From positions 2,108,001-2,172,000 of the forward strand of contig NZ_CP032757.1 in the NCBI RefSeq assembly GCF_003641185.1: DNA of 64,000 nucleotides, in the 5' to 3' direction. The DNA comes from Lactiplantibacillus pentosus. GTDB lineage: Bacteria; Bacillota; Bacilli; Lactobacillales; Lactobacillaceae. The notes beneath the pieces are model-generated. The model had not been told where the DNA came from. It did not search any database and worked only from the letters and a program-made list of their open reading frames with translations. The position numbers and the translations under genes were made by a program. Numbering within the stretch: position 1 is the stretch's first letter; each line of letters begins with the position of its first letter. This document shows, piece by piece, positions 7,509-16,064 of this stretch.

Positions 7509-8126
7509 ATTAGATTCAATAATTACGGAGGCAATCAATTTAACAAAGTTACTAACACTACTAACATCACTTATTTCAGAAGCTCTAGCCCCGGTAGTGA
7601 TTCCGAAAACCCGATATTATTAATAATGGTACTGCTTTTCATTGGCGTTGTACTTGCATATTGGTACAGGCTTGTAATGCATTATTTTCGTATAATTTTC
7701 AATGCTTATTATGTGATTCCAATTGTATTTCTAGTATCCATTGTACTGTATCTTTACCAAGCTAAAAAAATACACAGTTGGCTTAAACCTCTATTAGCAT
7801 TTCCAATACAATACGTGTTAACATGGTTATTTCTTCAAACGCTCAATATTACAATTCCAACCAATGACTTAAATTTTTGGAGCAATTTAAGAATTGGCTC
7901 CATAATAACCAACGCTATTAATAACACAGCATCTTTCACATCTCAACTTCCTCTATTCATATTTCCGGCTGTTCATATTATACTCATCGTACTAGCCGTG
8001 TTTATATGGGTACAATTCATCTACCTAGTCACTAAAAAATTACAAAATGGCAATATTGGCACAATCATATTTATTATAGTTCAGTGCTTGTTTCTTATTT
8101 TTACTCCAATTGTCTTGACTCATTAG
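7509..8126 (+). CDS. Multi-pass membrane protein with apparent ATT start
   Basis: The frame opens after an in-frame TGA at 7500 and reads on for 205 codons. GAGGTGA (7496-7502) is placed 6-7 bases before ATT at 7509, exactly where a start belongs. The first ATG comes only at codon 40, without an SD and just inside the first hydrophobic segment. The N-terminus (residue 2 on: RFNNYGGNQFNKVTNTTN) is Asn-rich and polar, followed by about four hydrophobic segments. I do not recognise a function. A promoter and a strong terminator frame it. Either ATT initiates weakly or an ATG has mutated and the gene is failing. Confidence 0.6.
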   Translation: MRFNNYGGNQFNKVTNTTNITYFRSSSPGSDSENPILLIMVLLFIGVVLAYWYRLVMHYFRIIFNAYYVIPIVFLVSIVLYLYQAKKIHSWLKPLLAFPIQYVLTWLFLQTLNITIPTNDLNFWSNLRIGSIITNAINNTASFTSQLPLFIFPAVHIILIVLAVFIWVQFIYLVTKKLQNGNIGTIIFIIVQCLFLIFTPIVLTH

Positions 8127-8139
8127 AATTTATACATTT

Positions 8140-8168
8140 GGTCACCATTATTTGGTGACCTCTTTTTT
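8140..8168 (+). terminator. Terminator of the ATT-start membrane gene
   Basis: GGTCACC and GGTGACC form a perfect 7-bp stem followed by TCTTTTTT. Confidence 0.85.
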
Positions 8169-8332
8169 AGTTAAAAATATTTTACCGGCATCCATGGCGC
8201 ATCTACTAAGACACCAATTATTTTTGTTGAGCTGTGTTAATATTTCAGACATTCTCCAAGTTTAATGACACATTTGTTACGCTTGCCCTCTAGTTTTTAA
8301 CTGGCCGTACCTCATTATCAAAAAATACACGC

Positions 8333-8464
8333 TCATTGTTTCGTTTCATGATATTTACCTCGTGATGTTGTTGGCATTCGTTCAATTGCGAAGCTTTTAA
8401 CAATCTTTAAAGCTAGCTTTTTCACCACTACAGGTCTCCGGGTACCAACCAATATTTGCGCCAT
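8333..8464 (-). CDS. Possible 43-residue basic peptide
   Basis: An ATG preceded by GGGGAG at good distance opens a 43-codon frame (MAQILVGTRRPVVVKKLALK and on), basic and partly hydrophobic. A further 19-codon frame overlaps its end. No family is recognised. The surrounding stretch is full of decayed genes, so this may be a remnant. Confidence 0.3.
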   Translation of the reverse strand: MAQILVGTRRPVVVKKLALKIVKSFAIERMPTTSRGKYHETKQ

Positions 8465-8595
8465 GTACACTCCCCTATACTATACATAGCAGCCAGTCTT
8501 ATAACGCCAATTGCACAATTACCAAATGCACTTCTTGATAAGTTCGTGTCCTGGTAATATTGTTAACATTTAATTCATTTTCTCCCTAATTAAGG

Positions 8596-8601
8596 TATAA
8601 T
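8596..8601 (+). promoter_or_regulatory. -10 element before the DUF2513 pseudogene
   Basis: A perfect TATAAT stands 34 bases before the GTG start. The -35 (TTCATT, 16 bases upstream) is weak. Confidence 0.4.
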
Positions 8602-8634
8602 TTGGTTATCCCATCATAAATCAAGGTGAAAAGT

Positions 8635-9010
8635 GTGAAACTAAATCATGAGCTAATACGTTCACTTTTGCTCTTCGTTGAAAATAATGCTTCACTTTCA
8701 GGTGTTTCATATAATCAGCTAAAAGACTTTGCTCAGAAGCAAAACGTGTCGTATAATCAGCTGGCCTACGTTATTAGAAGGCTCCAAGAAAAAAGTTAAT
8801 TAATTCATACATTCAAACGGGCTCAGATGTTGTTGTTGATATGAGTATTAATTCATTAACGTTTGATGGTCATTCTTATTTGGACAATATTCGCGATCCG
8901 GAAGTTTGGAAAAAACTAAGTCTGTTACTTCTAAGCTAGCATCAGTTTCCATGGATATTGCAGTAAAAGTCGCCAGTAATGTAGTTACTAAAATGCTTGG
9001 TCTTGACTAA
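8635..9010 (+). pseudogene. DUF2513-family pseudogene with two frameshifts
   Basis: A GTG start with AAGGTGA upstream gives KLNHELIRSLLLFVENN and stops after about 54 codons. A shifted frame continues with a block ending SLTFDGHSYLDNIRDPEVWK, typical of the C-terminal half of DUF2513 proteins. A second shift then leads into a helical tail ending MLGLD at 9010. Joined, these give an ordinary-length DUF2513 protein, a family common on phages and mobile elements. Two independent frameshifts mean it is not functional. Confidence 0.75.
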
Positions 9011-9212
9011 TCGAGCTTAGAATTCACTCCATTAGTCAGCATATATACCCGATTTGTTTACCTCTTTTAAGACCATTTTAGGACTTTTGAGGGACCACTA
9101 TTATATTCGCCCCCATATGTTTAATCCAAAATTAATTCCTTCTTCCTGCTTTATCACCGAAAGGCACCAAAATTGAACCCATATTTTAATGGTACACCTC
9201 GCAACATATCGG

Positions 9213-9218
9213 TATAAT
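9213..9218 (+). promoter_or_regulatory. -10 element before the 38-residue peptide gene
   Basis: TATAAT lies 72 bases before the ATG at 9291. No clear -35 is visible. Confidence 0.35.
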
Positions 9219-9290
9219 TTAACGAAGGTGACACGTTTCTGGAAAACACCTGGAATTAGGCAAAAGCCAGTACAAATGGGGGGTACAATC

Positions 9291-9407
9291 ATGAAAAATT
9301 GGAGTAAATGGAATATATGGCAAAAAGCGGTTATAGTAGTAATGATGCTGCTTCTAGCATACGAAATCGTCACAACCGCACAAGCACTAATAAGATTTTT
9401 TAAATAA
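9291..9407 (+). CDS. Trp-rich single-pass membrane peptide (38 residues)
   Basis: ATG at 9291 follows GGGGGG by 8 bases, better than any upstream in-frame start. The peptide has a short polar head with three Trp (MKNWSKWNIWQK), one hydrophobic helix (about residues 12-30) and the C-terminus LIRFFK. It has no leader-peptide GG motif. The shape fits a small membrane protein, a type I toxin or a leaderless peptide, but no family is recognised and no immunity or antitoxin partner is evident. It sits at the end of the AT-rich accessory stretch. Confidence 0.55.
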   Translation: MKNWSKWNIWQKAVIVVMMLLLAYEIVTTAQALIRFFK

Positions 9408-9740
9408 CGTCCGCTGTTGATCTATAAATGTCGCATGTCCTGTGACCAGCAAGAGAATTCAGTGGACGATGATAAGAGTGGCGAACAATTACGTCAAGAT
9501 GCCGATGCCACTTCTTCGGTAAGTTATAGATTCTCAAAAGCTCATGGATAAATGCTCATTTGCACCTCAAACATTTAAAAATCCTCGCACTTGTTAGATC
9601 GAATTAGTGCGAGGATTTATTTTTGTATATTCCAATGATGCATTTTAAGGCAACTTTGAAAGACTTCAACATCTGAATTCCAAGTCCAGTGCGAACGCGT
9701 AAACATTCTCCTAACTAACAACATAGCCGACTTCCGCTAA
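9408..9740. other. Intergenic region
   Basis: About 330 bases holding a bidirectional terminator (9577-9625) and no supported gene. Confidence 0.5.
9577..9625. terminator. Bidirectional terminator
   Basis: AAATCCTCGCACT pairs with AGTGCGAGGATTT and is flanked by A and T tracts. Confidence 0.8.
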
Positions 9741-9950
9741 TCAATCCTTCTGCTCCAGCGCCGCCTTCCCAAACACAAAGAACGACAACACTAAGCCGGC
9801 ACAGGATAACACGAACAAAATACCGTAGCATAACACATCCCCAACTGTGACTAGCGTCTTAGGAAATCCCGCCACCGATACCCACAGAAAAACTGCACTT
9901 AGCCAAAACCAAAATGAGCGATAGAACCGAACTGGTCGACGTAACTTCAT
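9741..9950 (-). CDS. Small two-helix membrane protein
   Basis: A 69-residue protein with a basic N-terminus (MKLRRPVRFYRSF), two hydrophobic helices (about 13-30 and 37-60) and a short charged tail. The SD GGGGGAG stands 8 bases before the ATG. The family is not recognised. The gene is alone on its strand here. Confidence 0.65.
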   Translation of the reverse strand: MKLRRPVRFYRSFWFWLSAVFLWVSVAGFPKTLVTVGDVLCYGILFVLSCAGLVLSFFVFGKAALEQKD

Positions 9951-10312
9951 GATGCTCTCCCCCTCGTCTCCGTATCAGTTATGATTCAAACTAAAGCTCG
10001 CTTGAATAACGCTAATTATAGGCAGGCCTCATGACAACACAAGTGAATTAACGCTATGTTGCTGTATATTGCAGGCGAAAAATACACTGTTGTGTTTGTT
10101 AAGTAGCGATAGTTTCTCTCGATGCTGAAAAGTCATGCCGGTGACGGGCGGAGCCCGCGACTGAACCGTCTTAATCAATCGACTTACAAACTTCAGACCG
10201 AAAATTTCTCGCTTGGTTTCGATCACATCTAACCGCTCACCCATCCAAAACACTCGCTTTTGGCAACCGCGCTATGCTATGATGAAAACAATTCAAAAAG
10301 GAGGTTCCGTCA
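9951..10312. other. Intergenic region
   Basis: About 360 bases. A short GC-rich hairpin, CGGGC-GGA-GCCCG, lies near 10145-10157. The 74-codon minus-strand frame here lacks convincing support. Confidence 0.4.
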
Positions 10313-10660
10313 ATGACACAACTATTAGTGACGACAACGGAAAACATTCCGGGGCACCCCTACGAAGTTTTGGGGGAAGTATTTGGCTTAACCACTCAAT
10401 CTAAAAACTTGGTGCGTAACATCGGGGCGGGCTTAAAGGGACTCGTTGGTGGCGAAATCAAGGATTACACCAAGATGCTCGAAGAATCACGCGACGTGGC
10501 AGTGAATCGGTTGCGCGATAATGCTAGTGCGATGGGCGCTGACGCCGTGGTGATGATGCGCTTTGATACTGGCTCCATTAGTCAGGACATGCAATCGGTC
10601 GCCGCATATGGTACTGCGGTCCGTTTTATTAATACGGACTCAACCGACACCAATGCATAA
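10313..10660 (+). CDS. UPF0145 (YbjQ) family protein
   Basis: The 115-residue protein shows the YbjQ pattern: an N-terminal TTTENIPG strand, the [18 protein letters not shown] helix-turn and a C-terminal VAAYGTAV strand. The family forms pentameric beta/alpha rings often described as a putative heavy-metal-binding domain; its role is not established. A perfect GGAGG stands 9 bases before the ATG. It is monocistronic with a terminator. Confidence 0.88.
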   Translation: MTQLLVTTTENIPGHPYEVLGEVFGLTTQSKNLVRNIGAGLKGLVGGEIKDYTKMLEESRDVAVNRLRDNASAMGADAVVMMRFDTGSISQDMQSVAAYGTAVRFINTDSTDTNA

Positions 10661-10678
10661 TCTCATTTAAAACGACAG

Positions 10679-10718
10679 AAACGGCTTGCAGGTTTATTCT
10701 TGCAAACCGTTTTCTTCT
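10679..10718 (+). terminator. Terminator after the UPF0145 gene
   Basis: AAACGG-c-TTGCA pairs with TGCAA-a-CCGTTT and is followed by TCTTCT. Confidence 0.7.
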
Positions 10719-10762
10719 CATATCAATTATTTGCGTCATACAATTACGGCACTTTTCCATTA

Positions 10763-11974
10763 TCAACGTCGGATAAACAAGCACCCACCGCTAACTAGCA
10801 GCATGCCTATGCCAGTGACATACGCCGCTGCTGGGCTGACAACATTATCCAGCAGTACTAGGCCAACGCTACCAATTGGCATCGAAATGGTGACCAAAGA
10901 ATTAATAATGCCGCTCAAACTACCCACGATACTTCCATCAGCAACCTTTAGCAAACTTGCCATCAATTTAGGATTTGCTTGTCCCATACAAAATCCACCA
11001 ATCGTCATAATTGCCACTACCAACCAATAATTCTGCCAACTGAGTAAATTGATAAACAAGCCCGCAAACATGATCATAGTTGTTAACATGACACTGCGAA
11101 ACGACCATTTCTGAAACCAACCTGTATGTAACAAGTTCCCAACAATATTGCCTATCACAGTGGCGGTATTCATCACTAAGACCGCCACTCCAAACGAAAG
11201 CGGTAAATAGTCCGCGCGGTGGATCAAGTACAAATTCAACAAGGCGTCTACACTTGCGCCAACCGCATTCAATAACGAGAGACTCCCCAATAACGCCAAC
11301 ACGTTCATGTGTGTCCCCGATTCCATTACCCGTCGTACTTGTTGGAGCAGCTGGCGAAATGACGGGGTCGCGGCTGCTGCAATTGTCGGCATTTTTAGCG
11401 TCCCATAGCCGGACAGTAGCACGATGCCCGCAATCAAGAACGTGAGCGCGTTCAAATATCCAGCGACCTGATAATTCCCCGTCGCAGCCAAGATGCTGAC
11501 CCCCAGTGCCTGCCCCATCGTCTGCATTAGGACGCCGATACCTTGGTTGATTCCAATGGCTTCCTCTTGTTGCTCAGATGCGACTTTGGCTTGTAGTAAC
11601 GGCATTCGTAAGCTGCCACTAAACATGCCAAACACGTCCGAACACAAATTAATCACAATAATAATCAGTAGGAGCCCAACCTGTTTACCGGTAATGAGTT
11701 GTGCTAACACGAGATATAGGGCCGCCTGAACAAATTTCAATCCCGCTAGCCAGCCTCGTTTATTGGGCTGCGAATCTGCCAAGCGGCCGGTCATGATACT
11801 AAAAATTCCGGGCAGGACGGTAGCCACCGAAACGATTGAAACCATCAAACTGGCTTGCGCAAAGGTGCGCGCGTACGTTAATAAAATAATGTTGAATAAA
11901 CTAGTCCCAATAGTTTCAAACAAATCGGCTGCTGTAAGTGTGACGAACGCGCGGTTACGAGCTAGATTTTTCAT
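10763..11974 (-). CDS. Major facilitator superfamily transporter
   Basis: A 403-residue integral membrane protein with about twelve hydrophobic helices and the MFS loop motif GRLADSQPNKRG after helix 2. The start at 11974 is preferred because GGGGAGTGG stands just before it; the upstream ATG at 11989 overlaps that SD. The fold resembles macrolide/MefA-type or general drug effluxers, but the substrate is unknown. It is divergent from an HTH regulator that shares a palindromic intergenic region, so induction by its own substrate is plausible. Confidence 0.88.
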   Translation of the reverse strand: MKNLARNRAFVTLTAADLFETIGTSLFNIILLTYARTFAQASLMVSIVSVATVLPGIFSIMTGRLADSQPNKRGWLAGLKFVQAALYLVLAQLITGKQVGLLLIIIVINLCSDVFGMFSGSLRMPLLQAKVASEQQEEAIGINQGIGVLMQTMGQALGVSILAATGNYQVAGYLNALTFLIAGIVLLSGYGTLKMPTIAAAATPSFRQLLQQVRRVMESGTHMNVLALLGSLSLLNAVGASVDALLNLYLIHRADYLPLSFGVAVLVMNTATVIGNIVGNLLHTGWFQKWSFRSVMLTTMIMFAGLFINLLSWQNYWLVVAIMTIGGFCMGQANPKLMASLLKVADGSIVGSLSGIINSLVTISMPIGSVGLVLLDNVVSPAAAYVTGIGMLLVSGGCLFIRR

Positions 11975-11998
11975 AATGCCACTCCCCAATCTAATATT

Positions 11999-12030
11999 AT
12001 TTATCGTTTAAATTATTTTAAATGATAAAT
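11999..12030. promoter_or_regulatory. Palindromic operator candidate
   Basis: ATTTATCGTTTAAA and TTTAAATGATAAAT form a 14-bp inverted repeat (one mismatch) around 4 bases. A further half-site-like ATCGTTTGAT lies at 12039-12048. It is placed between the MFS gene and the divergent HTH gene. Confidence 0.55.
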
Positions 12031-12090
12031 AAACTTTAATCGTTTGATTTCTATTTGTCAAATGGTTAAGCTAGGATTGAGGTGAAAAAC

Positions 12091-12675
12091 ATGCCCAAAA
12101 ACACACTGGCACAGTTTGCAAAGTTGATGGCAGATCCAAAAGTTTCCGCGATTTTGAAGGCCACGAAATCAGAGGATGGCTTAACAACCAAGCAAATTTC
12201 AGCCCAAACTAAAATTCCTAATAACCAGTTGTACTACACCATCAACAAGATGCAGGATGCCGACTTATTAACCATCGTTAATCAGGTTCAAGTCAAAAAT
12301 CTGACCGAAAACTATTATTCTAGCGCCCACCTTTCCAATGAAACGCCGCGGTTTCAAACGGATCTGGATGCGCTCGACACAGATATGACTAACATTTCTG
12401 GCACTTGGACGCATACTCACATCCAGGAGGTTTTACAATGGATTATGCTACTCAACCATGACTTTAGTGAAACTTTCAGAGAAGAGATGGCTGATAAGCA
12501 ACCTGACGAAGCATCCGTTTTCTTCAGCAACGCGACCTTAAACTTGTCCGCTGCTGGTGAACACCAATTACGGTTAGATATTATTAAATTGCTTGGTAAT
12601 GCTGAAAAGAATGACCCGGATCCCAACTCCAAGGACAAGCATCAGGCGAAAATATTAATTGAAAAGTGGGAATAG
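12091..12675 (+). CDS. Winged-helix transcriptional regulator (ArsR-like)
   Basis: In this 194-residue protein the N-terminal 70 residues look like a winged helix: GLTTKQISAQTKIPNNQLYY is the helix-turn-helix, followed by a wing region (LTIVNQVQVKNLTENYYS). The C-terminal helical part probably dimerises or senses a ligand. The start at 12091 has GAGGTGA 6 bases upstream; the GTG at 12082 lies inside that SD. It is divergent from the MFS transporter, whose gene it probably controls through the palindrome at 11999-12030. Confidence 0.8.
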   Translation: MPKNTLAQFAKLMADPKVSAILKATKSEDGLTTKQISAQTKIPNNQLYYTINKMQDADLLTIVNQVQVKNLTENYYSSAHLSNETPRFQTDLDALDTDMTNISGTWTHTHIQEVLQWIMLLNHDFSETFREEMADKQPDEASVFFSNATLNLSAAGEHQLRLDIIKLLGNAEKNDPDPNSKDKHQAKILIEKWE

Positions 12676-12752
12676 CGTGGCACTGTACGATTACGTTGTT
12701 TTGATCAGTTGGTAAAGTTCACGAAATATCAATAATTCAACTAAGTGCAAAC

Positions 12753-12795
12753 AAAAAGCCCCGGATGACTAATAAATCGTCATCCGGAGCTTTTT
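12753..12795. terminator. Bidirectional terminator between the HTH gene and apt
   Basis: AAAAAGC-CCCGGATGAC pairs with GTCATCCGG-AGCTTTTT. Confidence 0.8.
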
Positions 12796-12806
12796 ACATC
12801 TTGGCT

Positions 12807-13325
12807 TTAAAATTGCATCAAGCTCAACATGTCATAATCTTTAATTTTATCGCGGCCATGCAAGTCTTTCAGTTCAACCAAAAAGGCCGTTCCGACCACA
12901 TTGCCACCTAATTCTTCAACCATTTGAATCGTGGCAGAAATCGTACCACCCGTAGCCAACAAGTCATCCGTGACCAGCACGTTTTGACCAGGCTTGATTG
13001 CATCTTTATGCAGATACAATGCTGATTGCCCATATTCCAAATCATAGGTTGCTTTGACCGTTGCGCGTGGCAACTTACCCTTCTTACGGGCTGGCGCAAA
13101 TCCGACCCCTAGCTCATAAGCGACTGGACAGCCAACAATAAAGCCCCGTGCTTCGGGACCGACGATCATATCAACGTGCTTGTCACGTGCAAACTGAACG
13201 ATTTGGTCAGTCGCTTCCCGGTAAGCCGCACCGTCAGCCATCAATGGTGAAATATCCCGAAAGATAATGCCAGGTTCTGGATAATCCGGAATACTAGCCA
13301 CATACTTTGTTAAATCTAATGCCAT
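12807..13325 (-). CDS. apt: Adenine phosphoribosyltransferase
   Basis: Salvages adenine with PRPP to AMP in the cytosol. The 172-residue length is typical. The PRPP-binding motif [13 protein letters not shown] is intact, and the N-terminal [14 protein letters not shown] segment is characteristic of Apt. It follows recJ by 18 bases and ends the rnz-SDR-lapA-recJ-apt run, before a terminator. Confidence 0.97.
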   Translation of the reverse strand: MALDLTKYVASIPDYPEPGIIFRDISPLMADGAAYREATDQIVQFARDKHVDMIVGPEARGFIVGCPVAYELGVGFAPARKKGKLPRATVKATYDLEYGQSALYLHKDAIKPGQNVLVTDDLLATGGTISATIQMVEELGGNVVGTAFLVELKDLHGRDKIKDYDMLSLMQF

Positions 13326-13343
13326 TTGTTCTTAACAGCTCCT

Positions 13344-15680
13344 TCAATTCTTAACCGCAGCCTGGTTCTTCACCCATACTTGGAGCGCTGCGGATTTACT
13401 ATATAAAAGCGTTTCTTCAGCAACGATTTGCTGCTCGCGTAGCTGATAACTAGGGGCGTGATGTAAATCCGCTTTGGACGGATTCGAAACGCCATTCATG
13501 ACACCATCATTTATTTTAACAAATCCGACCTCAAAAAACACCTGTATCATAAAAATAAGCAAATTTCGCTCAAGGTGTAAATGTTTAGCAACCTGCGTCA
13601 ATTGATGATGAATGTCGACATCGTGGTGTGCCGCGGTGAACTGGAACAACTTCGCAAACTGCTCACGATTCGGCATCCCACTCATGTAGACCGAGTCACG
13701 CCGATACAAGTACAGCGTCACTTGATCAAGGGCGATCGATGACAAGACCTGCGTCATATCAGGCAATGTATCGGGGCAATCAACGATGAAGACCGCTTGC
13801 CCGGCTGTTACTGTAGCGAGGTCAACATCTTCTTCGCCGACCCAGACGGCCTTGGCTTGCGCACCCATGTATTGTTCGACCTGTTTCATAATGCGCCGAT
13901 GGAAGAATAAGTAAGTTCCCGGTGCCTGGAATAAATGCGCCGATAAATGTTGGGTACGTGCATCAATGACTTGTGTTCCCGTCACAGCAACGTCTTTAAT
14001 CATAATCTGCGGCTTGGTCTGCCCATTCCACGTATTTTCGCTGAGTGCGCCGACTAACGTGACATCCGTGGGACTCGCCTGAATCGCTGGTAAAGCGTCA
14101 CCCATTGAAAAGCCAATCGCATCCACGGTCGTGTCACCATCACCCAGTTGCAGCTTCAAGTGCTGCTGGTCACTGCCAATCGCCCGCGCTTGTGGAATCG
14201 TGGTCGGCGCTAGTTTGAACAAGGGAGCCGGATTATCAGTGCCAAACGGGGCCAAGGATTGAATGTCCGCCAACGTGTCTAGCGTCGCATCCGCCACTGA
14301 CAAGGTTCCGTCAATCGCTAACTTGACCTGCGCATTATCCGCTAATTGTTGCTGGATCGCGGCGTCTTCCATGGCAGTCTTCAGCCTTTCCAACTGGTCT
14401 GCCATGACCGTCAGCCCGACCGCCATGTGATGACCACCAAAGGCAACCAGCGCATCACGAACTGGGTCGATCGCCGCAAACAAGTTATAGGCTTCGACAC
14501 TACGGCCACTGCCTTTCAAGCGGCCATCCGCATCTTCATTCAAAACGAGGGTTGGTTTGCCAGTCGTTTCAACGACGTGACTAGCAACGATTCCTAACAC
14601 ACCCTCATGCCAGCCCTTACCGGTAATCACCAGTGTCTGCCGGCCCTGATTCTCAGCTGATTGTGCTTGTTCAATGGCGCTGGCACTGATCGTTTTGACC
14701 AACCCTTGCCGTTTCTCATTCAATTGATTGACCTGCTTAGCCAATGCGGTCGCCCGCTCTTCATCTAGCGTGGTCAATAATTCGACGCCGCTCTGTGCAG
14801 ATTGCAACCGTCCGAGCGCATTCAACCGTGGTGCGATGCCAAAGCCAATACTCGTTTCAGTTAACTTGTCAGGTTGTAAACCGGCTTCTTGAATCAAAGC
14901 GGCCAACCCGGGGCGCGTCGTCTGTTGGAGCACCTTAAGGCCCAGCGTCACGATGGTCCGATTTTCGCCAGTCAGGCTAACCAAATCAGCGACGGTTCCA
15001 ATCGCAGCGAGGTCCAAGAGTTCTTCGGGCACCTCTTCAATCAAGGCCGTGGCGACTTTAAAAGCAACCCCAGCACCGGAAAGTCCGCCAAACGGATAAT
15101 GACCTTCTGGATGACGAGGATGCACGATCGCATAGGCATGCGGCAATTCAGCGGGCAGTTCATGATGATCAGTCACGACGACGTCCACGCCTTGCGCTTG
15201 AACCTTATCAATGACCGCGTTGCCAGCGACGCCGTTATCAACCGTCACAAACAGTTGGGTGCCCTTTGCAATCAAACGGTCAAACGCCGCCTGGTTCGGC
15301 CCGTAACCGTCTTTAAAGCGGTCCGGAATGTAGTAGTTCACATTGGCGCCAATTTGGTCCAACGTTTCATACATGATGGCCGTGCTGGTCAACCCATCGG
15401 CATCGTAATCACCATAGATCGTAATTTGATCACCGGCAATCACCGCTGCTTGAATCCGTTCGACCGCCTTTTCCATATCATGCATCGTCGTCGGGTCCAA
15501 TAAGGGCTGCTGATCTGCATGTAAAAATGGTTCCGCCGCTTCGGGTGTGTCAATGCCGCGCGTAATCAACAAACGTGCAACTAATGGTGACACCTCCGCA
15601 GCCTGCGATAACGCATTGACGGCCGTTTCAGAAACGGCCGTCGTCTCGCGTGATACCCATTTTTTCTTTGCCGCTAACAT
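13344..15680 (-). CDS. recJ: Single-stranded-DNA exonuclease RecJ
   Basis: A 5'-3' ssDNA exonuclease of DNA repair and recombination. The 778-residue protein carries the DHH-family motifs IYGDYDADGLTS, VTVDNGV and VVTDHHE, then DHHA1 and OB-like regions and a long C-terminal extension typical of Firmicutes RecJ. The start at 15680 is backed by AAGGAAGG. It sits in the same operon as lapA upstream and apt downstream, the usual recJ-apt pairing of Firmicutes. Confidence 0.96.
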   Translation of the reverse strand: MLAAKKKWVSRETTAVSETAVNALSQAAEVSPLVARLLITRGIDTPEAAEPFLHADQQPLLDPTTMHDMEKAVERIQAAVIAGDQITIYGDYDADGLTSTAIMYETLDQIGANVNYYIPDRFKDGYGPNQAAFDRLIAKGTQLFVTVDNGVAGNAVIDKVQAQGVDVVVTDHHELPAELPHAYAIVHPRHPEGHYPFGGLSGAGVAFKVATALIEEVPEELLDLAAIGTVADLVSLTGENRTIVTLGLKVLQQTTRPGLAALIQEAGLQPDKLTETSIGFGIAPRLNALGRLQSAQSGVELLTTLDEERATALAKQVNQLNEKRQGLVKTISASAIEQAQSAENQGRQTLVITGKGWHEGVLGIVASHVVETTGKPTLVLNEDADGRLKGSGRSVEAYNLFAAIDPVRDALVAFGGHHMAVGLTVMADQLERLKTAMEDAAIQQQLADNAQVKLAIDGTLSVADATLDTLADIQSLAPFGTDNPAPLFKLAPTTIPQARAIGSDQQHLKLQLGDGDTTVDAIGFSMGDALPAIQASPTDVTLVGALSENTWNGQTKPQIMIKDVAVTGTQVIDARTQHLSAHLFQAPGTYLFFHRRIMKQVEQYMGAQAKAVWVGEEDVDLATVTAGQAVFIVDCPDTLPDMTQVLSSIALDQVTLYLYRRDSVYMSGMPNREQFAKLFQFTAAHHDVDIHHQLTQVAKHLHLERNLLIFMIQVFFEVGFVKINDGVMNGVSNPSKADLHHAPSYQLREQQIVAEETLLYSKSAALQVWVKNQAAVKN

Positions 15681-15701
15681 GGCATCCTTCCTTTCAAAAG
15701 C

Positions 15702-16052
15702 TTACTTGTCGGTTGTCGTGGTTGGTTGTTCTGGCACCGACCGTTTTTGTTTTCCTTTATTATTGAGCCGTAACGTCAATTGTTTATTTTCTGCCGTCAA
15801 CTTTTCAATCTTTGCTTGAGCTGCTGCAAGTTCTTCGGCATGTGCCGACCGTTCCTTTGATTCATTGACCGTCGCCATCAAAACTGCCGTAACGACGCCC
15901 AAAATCAGCGTAATCACAATGACCAGAATTAATGGCCAGTGAACGGCTGTCACTCCAAAATTGATCCGAACTGGTTCCACATTTAAAATGGCAAAGATAA
16001 TCACGACTAACGCGATCACCAGTGCACTCACTAACCGCCATTGATTTTTCAT
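15702..16052 (-). CDS. LapA-domain (DUF1049) membrane protein
   Basis: The 116-residue protein has two membrane helices (about residues 7-25 and 38-60) with the LapA-type spacing NVEPVRINFG between them, then a charged coiled-coil tail. In Gram-positive bacteria the function is unknown. The ATG at 16052 is preferred over 16061 because GGGG sits directly against the earlier codon but about 9 bases before this one. It lies between the SDR gene and recJ in the operon. Confidence 0.85.
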   Translation of the reverse strand: MKNQWRLVSALVIALVVIIFAILNVEPVRINFGVTAVHWPLILVIVITLILGVVTAVLMATVNESKERSAHAEELAAAQAKIEKLTAENKQLTLRLNNKGKQKRSVPEQPTTTTDK

Positions 16053-16064
16053 TCCACTCATCCC

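Noticed and set aside
8300..8352. 19-codon frame overlapping the possible 43-residue peptide
   Set aside because: Too short, and probably a remnant of the same decayed stretch.
9435..9551. 38-codon acidic open frame after the Trp-rich peptide
   Set aside because: No SD is visible. It was considered as an immunity or antitoxin partner but cannot be supported.
6240..9720. Intact prophage or insertion sequence
   Set aside because: No integrase, transposase, capsid gene or paired IS ends could be seen; only decayed fragments remain.
10029..10253. 74-codon open frame on the minus strand
   Set aside because: The SD is poor, no domain is recognisable, and the frame contains a strong GC hairpin; too weak to call a gene.
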